From positions 620,001 through 684,000 of the forward strand of contig NZ_CP031716.1 in assembly GCF_001696605.3 (NCBI RefSeq): a DNA stretch of 64,000 nt, in the 5' to 3' direction. The DNA comes from Acinetobacter wuhouensis. Its GTDB lineage: Bacteria; Pseudomonadota; Gammaproteobacteria; Pseudomonadales; Moraxellaceae. The translations under genes were made by a program, and so were the position numbers. Shown piece by piece: positions 45,835-55,298 of the stretch (position 1 is its first letter; each line of letters starts with the position of its first letter). The notes beneath the pieces were generated by a model. It ran no database searches, was not told the origin of the DNA, and saw only the letters and a program-made list of their open reading frames with translations.

Positions 45835-47343
45835 ATGAAGTTAATTCATATCATTGATGCCGATCAAAATATGTGGATTGATGTTGATGTATTCTTTCAA
45901 CAATCTGAAATGGAACTTACACAATGGCGTAGTCAAATAAGGGAGCAATATAAAAGGGATAAAACCAAGCCTCATTTTACATGTGCTTGGTGTCAATCAC
46001 CTGTAACCCTCGCTAGACGTACAGATCACATGCAGATCAACACTTCAGCAACATTCTTTTTCAGACATATTCCTGAGTTGGAAAATAACCCAAACTTCAA
46101 GTGTCCTGTAAAACATATTAAACAGCTATCAGAGCAAGAAAAAACTGCTTTAAAGTATCAAATTGCGAAAGAAACTCAACAACATAAACTATTAAAAGAG
46201 AATATTTACAAGAGCCTGCAAGTGGATGAATCCTTTAGTGATATTCATATTCAGCAAGTCCGTAAAAGTATAGATTTGAAGCAATGGCGGAGACCAGATG
46301 TATCCGCGTTTTACAAGAAGCAATTAGTTGTTTTTGAAGGACAACTTTCTACAACTTTTTTGAATGTAATCATTGATCGTAAGATTTTTTATCAAGATAA
46401 CAATGCTTGCTTACTGTGGATTTTTAATCATTTTGAACCAACAGAAAAAGCGAAGAAGCAGTCAATGCAAGATATTTACTACAACAATAATGCAAATGCA
46501 TTTGTAGTGAATGATTATACAGCCGCTCAATCAGTTAAAACAAAAGTTTTTACTTTAGAGTGTCATTATTTAAAGCCTGAAATACAGAATAATCAAATCA
46601 TTAATCAGTGGAATACTGAGTTCGTCGAATTTCAAAACTTAGTCCAGAACGAAGCTACAAAGCAAATATACTTTTTTGATTATGAAGCTGAATATCGAAA
46701 GTTAAAGCAAAAATTAGGCTTACGACATAGTTATTTACAAGAGAGTAAGAATCAAAAAGATAAACTAAAAGTTCAGAAATATATCGAATCACTAGAACAG
46801 GATGATCTTGACACACAAGTTCCATCAAAAACTAAATCTGAATTATTGGTCGAGTTTACTAAACTATGGATAAAAACTCATTATCTTACCGACAATCAAT
46901 TCAACTATGAGTGGTTTTCTATTCGTAAAGAGCTTGAGCTAATGGGAATTAGTACTCCTAAATATCTTTTACATGCGCCCTATAAAACAGTGGTTAACTC
47001 AATTTTAAGTGCAAAATTTGGCTATGCTGTAGGTAATAATATTAACGATATGACTAGTGTGGCTCATAACTTGATGGAACATCATCCAGCTTACATTAAG
47101 CATTTCATGCTTACTTTAAAAGTGACTGGAAAACCTAATTTATTGAATGAGAGAGATAGTTCGGGTAAATGGAAAGAACGATATAAGAAATATGTGCATC
47201 AGTCAGAAGATGCCAAAATTTATAAACATGATTTAAATCAATTTATTGAGTTTTTAGTACCTGAGTTTGAAGGACGCTTGATTTCTTGGGGTGAAAGTAG
47301 TGAGTCTTTTTCTAATGGACAATTTGGTGGAGTGAACCAATAA
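45835..47343 (+). CDS. DUF6035/CoiA-like protein
   Basis: The 502-aa protein has an N-terminal zinc-like pair (CAWCQSP, about residue 48) with a further Cys (FKCPVKH), followed by WRRPDVSAFYKKQLVVFEGQLSTTFLNVIIDRKIFY (about residues 155-190). The RPDV ... FEGQLS arrangement is the PD-(D/E)XK-like core of competence CoiA-type proteins. Databases carry close relatives as DUF6035. The C-terminal half is helical and of unknown role. ATG at 45835 has GGGAG upstream. Its stop overlaps the Fic start (TAATG). It follows res by 24 bp and may belong to the same defence operon. Confidence 0.7.
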   Translation: MKLIHIIDADQNMWIDVDVFFQQSEMELTQWRSQIREQYKRDKTKPHFTCAWCQSPVTLARRTDHMQINTSATFFFRHIPELENNPNFKCPVKHIKQLSEQEKTALKYQIAKETQQHKLLKENIYKSLQVDESFSDIHIQQVRKSIDLKQWRRPDVSAFYKKQLVVFEGQLSTTFLNVIIDRKIFYQDNNACLLWIFNHFEPTEKAKKQSMQDIYYNNNANAFVVNDYTAAQSVKTKVFTLECHYLKPEIQNNQIINQWNTEFVEFQNLVQNEATKQIYFFDYEAEYRKLKQKLGLRHSYLQESKNQKDKLKVQKYIESLEQDDLDTQVPSKTKSELLVEFTKLWIKTHYLTDNQFNYEWFSIRKELELMGISTPKYLLHAPYKTVVNSILSAKFGYAVGNNINDMTSVAHNLMEHHPAYIKHFMLTLKVTGKPNLLNERDSSGKWKERYKKYVHQSEDAKIYKHDLNQFIEFLVPEFEGRLISWGESSESFSNGQFGGVNQ

Positions 47344-48362
47344 TGAAATACCAACCGCCTTATACCATCACTTCCAAAATCATTCATCTGATTGCACAGA
47401 TCAGTGAGAATATAGGGCGTTTAACTGTTTTAGAGGAAATCCAAGATAGTCTGAAACTACGCAAAGCTAATCGTATCCGAACCATTCAAGGTTCACTTGC
47501 GATTGAAGGGAACACTTTAAGTACCGAGCAGATCACGGCGATCCTTAATGGTAAGACAGTGATTGCACCTCCAAAAGATGTACAGGAAGTGCGTAATGCC
47601 ATTAAAGCCTATGAAGCCTTTCAGCAGTGGAAACCAAGTCAAGAATCCGACTTACTACATGCACATCAAATTTTAATGACTGGCTTGATTGATGAAGTTG
47701 GTCAATATCGTCATGGTGGTGTCGGTGTGATGTCAGGCGATCGAGTGGTGCATATGGCTCCACCTGCAAACCAAATTAATCGACTGATGGCTGATTTACT
47801 TGATTGGTTGAATGACAATGACATACATCCCCTGATTCAAAGTTCGGTCTTCCACTATGAGTTTGAATTTATTCATCCATTCGCAGACGGCAATGGTCGA
47901 ATGGGAAGATTATGGCAAACATTGATTTTAAGCAGATGGAATCCAATCTTTGCAAATATTCCTGTTGAGAGTCTGATCTATCAAAATCAAAAAGCCTATT
48001 ATGAGGCATTACAAACAAGTACAGATCGTACTGACTCTGCACCATTTATCGAATTCATTTTACAGATGATTTTAGATGCAATTCTCAGTTCAAATGACAC
48101 CGCTCAAGAGAGCGATCATGCTACCGCTCAAGCTGTCGTACATGCTCATAACGAAATGAGTGATCAAGTACAACGGTTAATTTCAGTGATGAAGCAAAAT
48201 GACTACACTTTGGCTGAGTTAATGCAATTGGTAGGATTAACCCATCGAGCAACGTTCCAAAAGAATTATTTAAATCCTGCTATAGAAGCTGGCTTGATTG
48301 AGCGTACTATTCCAGATAAGCCGAAAAGCCCGAAGCAAAAGTATCATAAAGTTCAAAGATAA
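47343..48362 (+). CDS. Fic-domain protein (probable AMPylase)
   Basis: The 339-aa protein carries the complete Fic motif HPFADGNGRMGR (about residue 178) and an N-terminal autoinhibitory helix SLAIEGNT (about 51, S/TxxxE-G/N), making it a class II Fic enzyme that is self-inhibited. A C-terminal winged helix (TLAELMQLVGLTHRATFQKNYLNPAI) should bind DNA, as in many chromosomal Fic/DUF4172-type regulators. Fic enzymes transfer AMP from ATP to hydroxyl side chains of target proteins. It is the last island gene before the att region and is translationally coupled to the DUF6035-like gene. Confidence 0.9.
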   Translation: MKYQPPYTITSKIIHLIAQISENIGRLTVLEEIQDSLKLRKANRIRTIQGSLAIEGNTLSTEQITAILNGKTVIAPPKDVQEVRNAIKAYEAFQQWKPSQESDLLHAHQILMTGLIDEVGQYRHGGVGVMSGDRVVHMAPPANQINRLMADLLDWLNDNDIHPLIQSSVFHYEFEFIHPFADGNGRMGRLWQTLILSRWNPIFANIPVESLIYQNQKAYYEALQTSTDRTDSAPFIEFILQMILDAILSSNDTAQESDHATAQAVVHAHNEMSDQVQRLISVMKQNDYTLAELMQLVGLTHRATFQKNYLNPAIEAGLIERTIPDKPKSPKQKYHKVQR

Positions 48363-48384
48363 TATTAGAACTGTTTAAATTTTT

Positions 48385-48426
48385 AAAAGTCTACAAAAAA
48401 TTCTGTAGCTTTTCTGTAGACTGCTA
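48385..48426. promoter_or_regulatory. arm-type integrase binding motifs, right end
   Basis: AAAAGTCTACAAAA (48385-48398) is the exact reverse complement of 20228-20241. CTGTAGCTTTTCTGTAGACTG (48403-48423) matches 20248-20268 with few changes. Confidence 0.65.
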
Positions 48427-48551
48427 GATTGTTTTATAGTGATCTGAATTGTTGTGGATTATCAGTAATAATTTAAATATATTCAATTAAAACAATATGA
48501 TGTGTGGTTGTGTGTTGTGGTGTGTTTTGATATATTTGTAAAAGTCATGGA

Positions 48552-48607
48552 ACTCAAAATCCACTGTCAGCGATGACGTGTCGGTTCGAGTCCGACCCTC
48601 GGGACCA
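48552..48607 (+). repeat. attachment site, right copy
   Basis: 56 bp identical to the tRNA-Leu 3' part (20122-20177). It is the chromosome's original tRNA end, displaced when the island integrated. Confidence 0.93.
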
Positions 48608-48619
48608 GATGATCTGGAA

Positions 48620-48656
48620 AAGCCTCTAAGCATATTAAGACTTAGGGGCTTTTTTA
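48620..48656 (+). terminator. original tRNA-Leu terminator, displaced
   Basis: AAGCCTCTAAG ... CTTAGGGGCTT followed by TTTTA, 13 bp after the right att copy. Before integration it would have lain right behind tRNA-Leu. Confidence 0.85.
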
Positions 48657-49045
48657 TTGCCTAATCAAAAGGTTGGTTACTTTGGATTCTGAACGGGAGC
48701 TATTATTGAAACTAAACATCCACATAAACTTTAGTTTTATTACGTTTTCGAGAGGTGTATATCTATATAGCCGTTCACAAGATGTCTAAATAATTTAATC
48801 AAATCATAAACAGATATAAAGTTATAACCTTTTGCAAATATTACAAAAAATGTGATTTTTATCGGAAATTAAAAACAGTTCATTTATTCGGTTAATAATC
48901 TGTTATATTGATTTATGTAAATAATTGTAATCGCTGTGGGATCATTCATTTTTTCATATTTCACTTTTTCAGTGCAAAAAATTAAAATATTTAAATCGAA
49001 TGCTTAATAAAGTAATGCTGTACTGAAAGTGCAAATGAGGTAACC

Positions 49046-50323
49046 ATGACTTTAAGCGTGTTAGAAGCTCAACAAGCAGATGAATTAAGCGCTTGTCGCC
49101 GATCTCTGATTTTAGGTGTATATAGTTCTGATAATAAAATCGAGCGTTATCTAAGAGTTGCTCGTGCAATCTTGAATGTTGAAAATGCAATATTTACCTT
49201 TCACAATGAACCATACGTTTGGATTGCGACAGAAGACAGTGATTTTAATGTTGCAATAATGTCAGATAAATCGAATCTTTCACATTATTTTGATCATAAT
49301 TTAATTATGACTCGAACCCATAAGAATTATGAAAAACTCAGCTCATATACACAAGATGCTGGGGTCAAACATCAACGTTTATTGTGCTATGACTTTAAAC
49401 TTGAAAGTGATGAATCTATTGCACATATTTATTTTTATGATGATGAGTCAAGAGACTTTAGTGCCAAACAACAAGCACTTTTAGAAGAACTTACATCAGG
49501 CTTGGTCACGATATTACAACGTAAATCTGAATCTCAAGATTATTTTGAACTCTACGAACAAGAACGTGCACTCAACTTCAGTAAAACTAAGTTTTTCCAA
49601 GTGATTGCGCATGATCTGCGTGCGCCATTTCACGGGTTGATAGGCTTTTCTGATGTACTTGCCAATGAGCGTCATACGCTTGATGAGGAAAGTATTCAAA
49701 ACATTGCAGAGTATTTATATGATACTTTGCAGTCGACGTATTCATTACTAGAGAATTTATTAAATTGGGCGATGGCAGAAGGTGGACGTTTTGTTTATCA
49801 CCCGATTAACTTCAAATTAAAAGAAGTCACAAAAATTATTTATGATGTTTTAAATCCTTTAGCCGTTAACAAGGATATTGAGTTAATTGTAAATGTTGCC
49901 GATGACCTGAGTGTATTTGCAGATATGAATATGCTGACATCTATTATTCAGAACTTAGTCTCCAATGCTTTAAAATTTACCCCAATTGATGGTTCAGGAT
50001 GTGTTTCTATTTCCGCGAGACAGGTAGATCAAAATATAGAAATTAAGATTCATGATACAGGCTTGGGCATGACACAATCTCAAATAGACCATGTTTTTGA
50101 ACCTGAAATTAAAGCAAGTCATAAAGGTACGATCGGTGAACAAGGAACGGGGCTTGGCTTAGTGCTGTGTAAACGTTTTGTTGATTTAAATCATGGGCAA
50201 ATTTCTGTGACCTCTCAAAAAGGTATTGGTACAACATTTACTATGATGCTTCCTGCAACAAAGGCAAGATGTGAGCAAATGGTACTGCTTCAAACGGAAG
50301 TGCCTAAACTCACAGTTTCATAA
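49046..50323 (+). CDS. soluble sensor histidine kinase
   Basis: A 425-aa kinase without membrane helices. Residues of about 25-160 look like a GAF-type sensor. Then follow the H-box FFQVIAHDLRAPFHGLIGF (about residue 190), N-box IIQNLVSNALKFTP, G1 IHDTGLGM and G2 GEQGTGLGLVLCK. The HATPase_c part is complete. No receiver domain or response-regulator gene is adjacent, so it is an orphan kinase. It has a core-genome codon look and lies just outside the island. Confidence 0.9.
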   Translation: MTLSVLEAQQADELSACRRSLILGVYSSDNKIERYLRVARAILNVENAIFTFHNEPYVWIATEDSDFNVAIMSDKSNLSHYFDHNLIMTRTHKNYEKLSSYTQDAGVKHQRLLCYDFKLESDESIAHIYFYDDESRDFSAKQQALLEELTSGLVTILQRKSESQDYFELYEQERALNFSKTKFFQVIAHDLRAPFHGLIGFSDVLANERHTLDEESIQNIAEYLYDTLQSTYSLLENLLNWAMAEGGRFVYHPINFKLKEVTKIIYDVLNPLAVNKDIELIVNVADDLSVFADMNMLTSIIQNLVSNALKFTPIDGSGCVSISARQVDQNIEIKIHDTGLGMTQSQIDHVFEPEIKASHKGTIGEQGTGLGLVLCKRFVDLNHGQISVTSQKGIGTTFTMMLPATKARCEQMVLLQTEVPKLTVS

Positions 50324-50474
50324 ACTGTTGATGAAATTTAAAGATCGTGAAATACAATAAATCTTTGGATGGGTATTTTTTAAACTGTGTATGATGGCGA
50401 TGCCATAAATTTTCCCTAAAAGCCATGTAAACTGATATAAAAGAATAGATAAATTAGAAGTACAGGCTTTTTCA

Positions 50475-53225
50475 ATGAACGCTGAACAATTGCAAAAAAC
50501 ATTACATGCAAGTCAGTATGCAGAACAAGTATTAGGTTTACATCAAATTGCATTGGAACAAGATTATGTAGTTGATGGATTTCAGAAATCGCTCAGTACT
50601 CAACAAATACAACAATTGGTTTATGACAATCTCTTAGATATTCAAGATGAAATGGCTTGGATGAAAGCTTTGCGCATTCTACGTGCCCGCTTGATGTTTC
50701 GTTGGATTTGGCAAGACGCCAATCAACTGACTGATGTGGTGACATTAACACGAGAACTGTCTGATTTTGCAGATGTTAGTATTGTTGCTGCAAAAGCATT
50801 TGCACTTCCTCCTCTCATTGCAAAACATGGTGAACCTATTGGTTATCATGGTGATGTTCAAGACCTTATTGTTATTGGTATGGGGAAATTGGGCGCACAA
50901 GAGCTTAATTTATCAAGTGATATTGATCTAATTTTCGCTTTTGATGAACAAGGTGAAACCAATGGTCGTAAATGTATCGATGTGCAACAGTTCTGCATTT
51001 TGTGGGGACAGAAGCTGATTTATCTACTGGATCATATTACTGCTGATGGTTTTGTATTCCGTGTCGATATGCGTTTACGTCCTTGGGGTGATGGTTCTGC
51101 ACTCGCCATTAGTCATGTCGCTTTAGAAAAATATTTGAGCCAGCATGGACGTGAATGGGAGCGCTATGCTTGGATCAAGGCACGTATTATCACCAGTGGA
51201 AAAGATGGCGATGATTTACTGGAAATGACACGTCCGTTCGTGTTCCGTAAATATGTAGATTACACTGCTTTTGAAGCCATGCGTGAAATGAAAGCAATGA
51301 TTGAGCGAGAAGTTGCTCGTCGAAATATTGCTGATGATATTAAGTTGGGTGCAGGTGGGATTCGTGAAGTTGAATTCATTGTCCAAGTTTTCCAACTGAT
51401 TTACGGTGGCTCAAAATTAGAATTACAAGATCGTCAATGTCTGGTGAGTTTACGTCATTTAGGTGAGGTGGGGTTGCTTGATCATCAATCGGTATTAGAC
51501 CTTGAGGACGCTTATCTATTCTTACGTCGTGTTGAACATGCGATTCAAGCACTTAATGATCAGCAAACACAGTCTTTACCGACTGAACCTGAACTGCGTC
51601 AAAGAATTACCGATACGCTTGGCTTTACAGATTGGGATGCTTTCTTAGAATTCCTAAACCAAAAACGTAGCAAAGTGACTTTCCAATTTGAACATTTGAT
51701 CAAAGAAAAAGGTTTGGAATCTCCAACGGAAAGTTTTAGTCAGCTTGAAAGCCAGCTTAACGAGGTTCTGGATGATGACGCAAAAAATTTAATTCATGAG
51801 TTTTGGTATGGTCATGCGATTAAAAAACTACCTGCCAAAGCGGTTCAGCGTTTAAAAGAGTTTTGGCCACATTTGGTTGAGGCTGTTTTACAGTCAAATC
51901 ATCCTCAAATGGCACTGACTCGGTTAATGCCTTTGGTTGAATCAGTAATGCGCCGTACGGTGTATTTGGTCATGTTGATTGAAAGCAAAGGTGCTTTACA
52001 ACGCTTAGTGAAAATGGCAACGGTCAGCCCTTGGATTTGTGAAGAGCTCACTCATTATCCTGTACTTTTGGATGAATTTCTGTCGATGGATTTTGAATTG
52101 CCTAAGCGTAAGGATTTGGAAGATTCATTACGCCAGCAGTTATTGCGTATTGAAATTGACCAAGTTGAAGACCAAATGCGAGTCTTGCGTCTATTCAAAA
52201 AATCCAATGTACTCACCGTTGCAGCCAGTGATGTTTTGGCAGAAAGCCCACTGATGAAAGTTTCCGATGCTTTGACGGATATTGCAGAAGTATCGGTCAT
52301 TGCAACATTAAACTTAGCCTATCAAATGGTTGCCAAACGTCATGGCTATCCTATAGATGCTGATGGCGTTCGTTGTTCGCTTGATCACATGGCTTTTGCT
52401 GTGGCAGGTTATGGCAAGTTGGGTGGAATAGAGCTGGGTTATGGTTCTGATTTAGATCTCGTTTTTCTTCACTATATGGATGAGCAGGCAGACACCGATG
52501 GGCAAAAGCCAATCAGTAGTTTTGAGTTTGCTATGCGTGTAGCACAGAAATTTATATCTTTGATGACCACGCAAACTTTGGATGGCCGTGTCTATGAAAT
52601 TGATACGCGATTACGTCCGTCTGGTGAAGCCGGTTTATTGGTGACCAGTTTAAAGGCATTTGAACAATATCAGTTGAAAAGTGCGTGGTTGTGGGAGCAT
52701 CAGGCGATTGTTCGCGCACGCTCTATTGCGGGTGAACAAAGTTTACGAAATAAGTTTGAAGAATTGCGCTGTAAAATATTAACCTTGCCACGAGAAGAAG
52801 AAACGGTTCGCCATGAAGTATTAAACATGCGCCAGAAAATGAAAGATCATCTTGGTTCATCAAAAGAACAGAAAAAAGATGGCATTTTTCATTTAAAACA
52901 GGACGCAGGTGGTATCGTTGACATCGAATTTATGGCACAGTATGTGGTGTTAGCCTGGAGTGGGACGAATCAAGATCTCGCCCATTATTCCGACAATGTA
53001 CGAATCTTAGAAGACGCTGCTAAAGCCGGTTGCTTATCCAGTGACGACGTTTCAGCCTTGATTCAAGCTTATCTTAGTGAACGCGCCGAGAGCCATCGTT
53101 TAGCCCTTGCAAATCATAATATGCAAGTCAGTGCAGCCGATTGGCACGATACCAGAGAGGTCGTTTGCAAATTGTGGCAAAGATTAATTGATCCAACAGC
53201 GACATTCGCTTTGGAACGTGAATAA
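50475..53225 (+). CDS. glnE: glutamine synthetase adenylyltransferase/deadenylylase
   Basis: A 916-aa bifunctional enzyme that adds and removes AMP on glutamine synthetase in response to PII signalling. It has two nucleotidyltransferase domains with GMGKLGAQELNLSSDIDLIF (about residue 131, deadenylylation half) and GYGKLGGIELGYGSDLDLVF (about 645, adenylylation half), plus GGIREVEFIVQ and GGIVDIEFMAQ helices. Length is normal. It precedes ilvE by 26 bp and may be co-transcribed. Confidence 0.97.
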   Translation: MNAEQLQKTLHASQYAEQVLGLHQIALEQDYVVDGFQKSLSTQQIQQLVYDNLLDIQDEMAWMKALRILRARLMFRWIWQDANQLTDVVTLTRELSDFADVSIVAAKAFALPPLIAKHGEPIGYHGDVQDLIVIGMGKLGAQELNLSSDIDLIFAFDEQGETNGRKCIDVQQFCILWGQKLIYLLDHITADGFVFRVDMRLRPWGDGSALAISHVALEKYLSQHGREWERYAWIKARIITSGKDGDDLLEMTRPFVFRKYVDYTAFEAMREMKAMIEREVARRNIADDIKLGAGGIREVEFIVQVFQLIYGGSKLELQDRQCLVSLRHLGEVGLLDHQSVLDLEDAYLFLRRVEHAIQALNDQQTQSLPTEPELRQRITDTLGFTDWDAFLEFLNQKRSKVTFQFEHLIKEKGLESPTESFSQLESQLNEVLDDDAKNLIHEFWYGHAIKKLPAKAVQRLKEFWPHLVEAVLQSNHPQMALTRLMPLVESVMRRTVYLVMLIESKGALQRLVKMATVSPWICEELTHYPVLLDEFLSMDFELPKRKDLEDSLRQQLLRIEIDQVEDQMRVLRLFKKSNVLTVAASDVLAESPLMKVSDALTDIAEVSVIATLNLAYQMVAKRHGYPIDADGVRCSLDHMAFAVAGYGKLGGIELGYGSDLDLVFLHYMDEQADTDGQKPISSFEFAMRVAQKFISLMTTQTLDGRVYEIDTRLRPSGEAGLLVTSLKAFEQYQLKSAWLWEHQAIVRARSIAGEQSLRNKFEELRCKILTLPREEETVRHEVLNMRQKMKDHLGSSKEQKKDGIFHLKQDAGGIVDIEFMAQYVVLAWSGTNQDLAHYSDNVRILEDAAKAGCLSSDDVSALIQAYLSERAESHRLALANHNMQVSAADWHDTREVVCKLWQRLIDPTATFALERE

Positions 53226-53251
53226 TTGTATAAAAATTTGGAGTGTGCGCC

Positions 53252-54178
53252 ATGAACTTGGCTGATCGTGATGGTTTTATTTGGCAAGATGGACAAATGG
53301 TGGATTGGCGTGAGGCTAAAGTCCACGTCTTAACTCATACGCTACATTATAGTATGGGTGTGTTTGAAGGTGTCCGCGCTTATGAAACTCCTAACGGTAC
53401 TGCGATTTTCCGTCTCCAAGACCATACAAAACGTTTGTTAAATTCAGCGAAAATTTATCAAATGAAAGTTCCATTTGATCAGGCGACTCTTGAACAAGCT
53501 CAAATTGATGTTGTTCGTGAAAATAAATTGGCTTCTTGCTATTTACGCCCAATTATTTTCATTGGTTCGGAAAAATTAGGTATCGCTGCATCAGATAATA
53601 CGATTCATGCGACTGTTGCTGCATGGAGTTGGGGTGCTTACCTTGGCGATGATGCAATGGCGAAGGGTATCCGTGTAAAAACTTCATCATTTACTCACCA
53701 TCACCCTAACGTGACCATGTGTAAAGCAAAAGCTGCGGGTAACTATACTTTGTCTATTCTTGCACACCAAGAAGTGGCTCAAGCGGGTTATGACGAAGCA
53801 ATGTTAATGGATCCACAAGGTTATGTATGCCAAGGCTCTGGCGAAAACGTATTCTTAGTGAAAGATGGTGCTTTACATACTCCTGATATTGCGGGCGGAG
53901 CGTTGGACGGTATTACACGTCAAACGATCATTACTATTGCAAAAGATTTGGGTATTGAAGTGGTTGAACGCCGTATTACACGTGATGAATTCTACATCGG
54001 TGATGAAGCATTCTTTACAGGTACTGCTGCTGAAGTAACGCCGATCCGTGAATATGATGACCGTGAAATTGGTTCTGGTGCGCGTGGTCCGATCACTGAA
54101 AAAATTCAAAAAGCATTCTTTGATGCTGTTCAGGGTAAAGACCCTAAATATGCACATTGGTTAACTTATGTAAAATAA
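53252..54178 (+). CDS. ilvE: branched-chain amino acid aminotransferase
   Basis: The 308-aa PLP enzyme makes leucine, isoleucine and valine from their keto acids. It has the family start GFIWQDGQMVDWREAKVHV, YSMGVFEGVRAYET, the PLP-lysine region TMCKAKAAGNYTLS and GSGENVFLV. I chose ATG 53252 because GGAG lies 8 bases upstream; a GTG at 53243 is also in frame. In Acinetobacter ilvE marks one border of the outer-core (OC) locus, and surface-glycan genes indeed follow. Confidence 0.96.
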   Translation: MNLADRDGFIWQDGQMVDWREAKVHVLTHTLHYSMGVFEGVRAYETPNGTAIFRLQDHTKRLLNSAKIYQMKVPFDQATLEQAQIDVVRENKLASCYLRPIIFIGSEKLGIAASDNTIHATVAAWSWGAYLGDDAMAKGIRVKTSSFTHHHPNVTMCKAKAAGNYTLSILAHQEVAQAGYDEAMLMDPQGYVCQGSGENVFLVKDGALHTPDIAGGALDGITRQTIITIAKDLGIEVVERRITRDEFYIGDEAFFTGTAAEVTPIREYDDREIGSGARGPITEKIQKAFFDAVQGKDPKYAHWLTYVK

Positions 54179-54193
54179 GTGGCTGAATGCTAA

Positions 54194-54231
54194 AAAGGAT
54201 TCCTGTCTTTATGGATAGGAATCCTTTTTTT
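54194..54231. terminator. bidirectional terminator ilvE / epimerase
   Basis: AAAGGATTCCTGTC-TTTAT-GGATAGGAATCCTTT with an A run before and a T run after (one G-T pair), between convergent genes. Confidence 0.9.
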
Positions 54232-54275
54232 ATTTCAAGGTATTGATGCTAATAATTAACACCAATCGTCTCTAT

Positions 54276-55298
54276 TTAGACTTTATAAAAATCACGATAC
54301 CAGTCTACAAATTGTTGTACACCATCTTCAACTGACACTGAAGGTTTATAACCCACAGCATTTTGTAAAGCTGTACTGTCTGCCAAAGTATCTTGCACAT
54401 CACCAGGTTGCAATGGAAGCAATTCTTTAATCGCTGAATGACCTGTTGATTGTTCAATCGCATTGATGAAATCAATCAATTTCACTGGGTTATTATTGCC
54501 AATATTGAAAATACGGAATGGTGCATAACTGGTTGATGGATCAGGATTGTTGCTGTCCCAATTTGGATTAGGTTGTGCAATTTGATCGCTGGTACGAATC
54601 ACACCTTCAACAATATCTGAAATAAAAGTAAAGTCACGGCTATGATTGCCATGGTTATACACTTGAATGGTTTTACCTTCGATAATGTTTTTGGTGAATT
54701 TGAAAGGCGCCATGTCTGGGCGACCCCAAGGACCATAAACCGTAAAGAAGCGTAAGCCCGTTGTAGGTAATCCAAATAAGTGACTATAGCTATGCGCCAT
54801 CAATTCATTGGCACGTTTTGTTGCGGCATAGAATTGAACAGGGTGATTGACACCATGTTTTTCACTAAATGGCATGGTGGTATTGGCACCATACACACTA
54901 CTGGTACTTGCATAAGTCAAATGCGGAGTTTTGTTGTAGCGACAAGCTTCAATAATATTGGTGAATCCAATTAAGTTACTTTCTACATAAGCCAATGGAT
55001 TTTCAAGTGAATAACGCACGCCTGCCTGAGCAGCCAAATGAATCACACGATCAAACTGATGATCTTTAAAACATTGATCCACAATCGCTTTCTCGGCAAG
55101 GTTCGCACGAATAAAGGTGAATGTTCCTTGAGTGTGTTGTGCAGTTTGCTCTAAAACTTCAAGGCGGGCTTCTTTTAATGCAGGATCATAATAATCATTC
55201 ACTACATCAAAACCGACAACATCATCGCCACGTTCTAATAGCTTTTTCGCAACACTGAATCCAATAAAACCTGCGGCACCTGTGACAAGGACTTTCAT
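54276..55298 (-). CDS. UDP-glucuronate 4-epimerase-like NAD-dependent epimerase
   Basis: The 340-aa short-chain dehydrogenase/epimerase has the NAD motif GAAGFIG (residues 7-13), the substrate block [13 protein letters not shown] seen in UDP-glucuronate 4-epimerases (CapI/WbpP-like), catalytic YAATK and [13 protein letters not shown]. It would interconvert UDP-GlcA and UDP-GalA. Its start overlaps the stop of the UDP-glucose dehydrogenase gene by 4 bp (ATGA), so the two enzymes form a pathway pair: UDP-Glc to UDP-GlcA to UDP-GalA. Confidence 0.9.
   Translation of the reverse strand: MKVLVTGAAGFIGFSVAKKLLERGDDVVGFDVVNDYYDPALKEARLEVLEQTAQHTQGTFTFIRANLAEKAIVDQCFKDHQFDRVIHLAAQAGVRYSLENPLAYVESNLIGFTNIIEACRYNKTPHLTYASTSSVYGANTTMPFSEKHGVNHPVQFYAATKRANELMAHSYSHLFGLPTTGLRFFTVYGPWGRPDMAPFKFTKNIIEGKTIQVYNHGNHSRDFTFISDIVEGVIRTSDQIAQPNPNWDSNNPDPSTSYAPFRIFNIGNNNPVKLIDFINAIEQSTGHSAIKELLPLQPGDVQDTLADSTALQNAVGYKPSVSVEDGVQQFVDWYRDFYKV

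Larger units (their letters stand above)
20122..48607. mobile_element. integrative genomic island at tRNA-Leu(CAA), about 28.4 kb
   Basis: It is bounded by the 56-bp tRNA-derived direct repeats, with a tyrosine integrase as the first gene after the tRNA and integrase arm-type motifs inside both ends. The contents are accessory: integrase, excisionase-like protein, HUH protein, orphan genes, phage-like recombination module, ABC-3C system, IS-broken type III restriction system and Fic protein. Base composition is visibly lower in GC than the flanking core, above all at 34.5-38.7 kb. I see no conjugation genes, so it is a mobilisable or satellite-like island rather than an ICE. Confidence 0.9.
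48363..49045. other. intergenic region holding the island end
   Basis: 680 bp with no gene. It contains the right arm-type motifs (48385-48426), the right att copy (48552-48607), the displaced tRNA terminator (48620-48656) and then about 390 bp of AT-rich core DNA upstream of the sensor kinase, which should hold that gene's promoter. Confidence 0.6.

Noticed and set aside
20122..48607. Island as a conjugative element (ICE)
   Set aside because: No relaxase of the MOB type, no coupling protein and no type IV secretion genes were found; the HUH protein is of YagK/YfjJ type.
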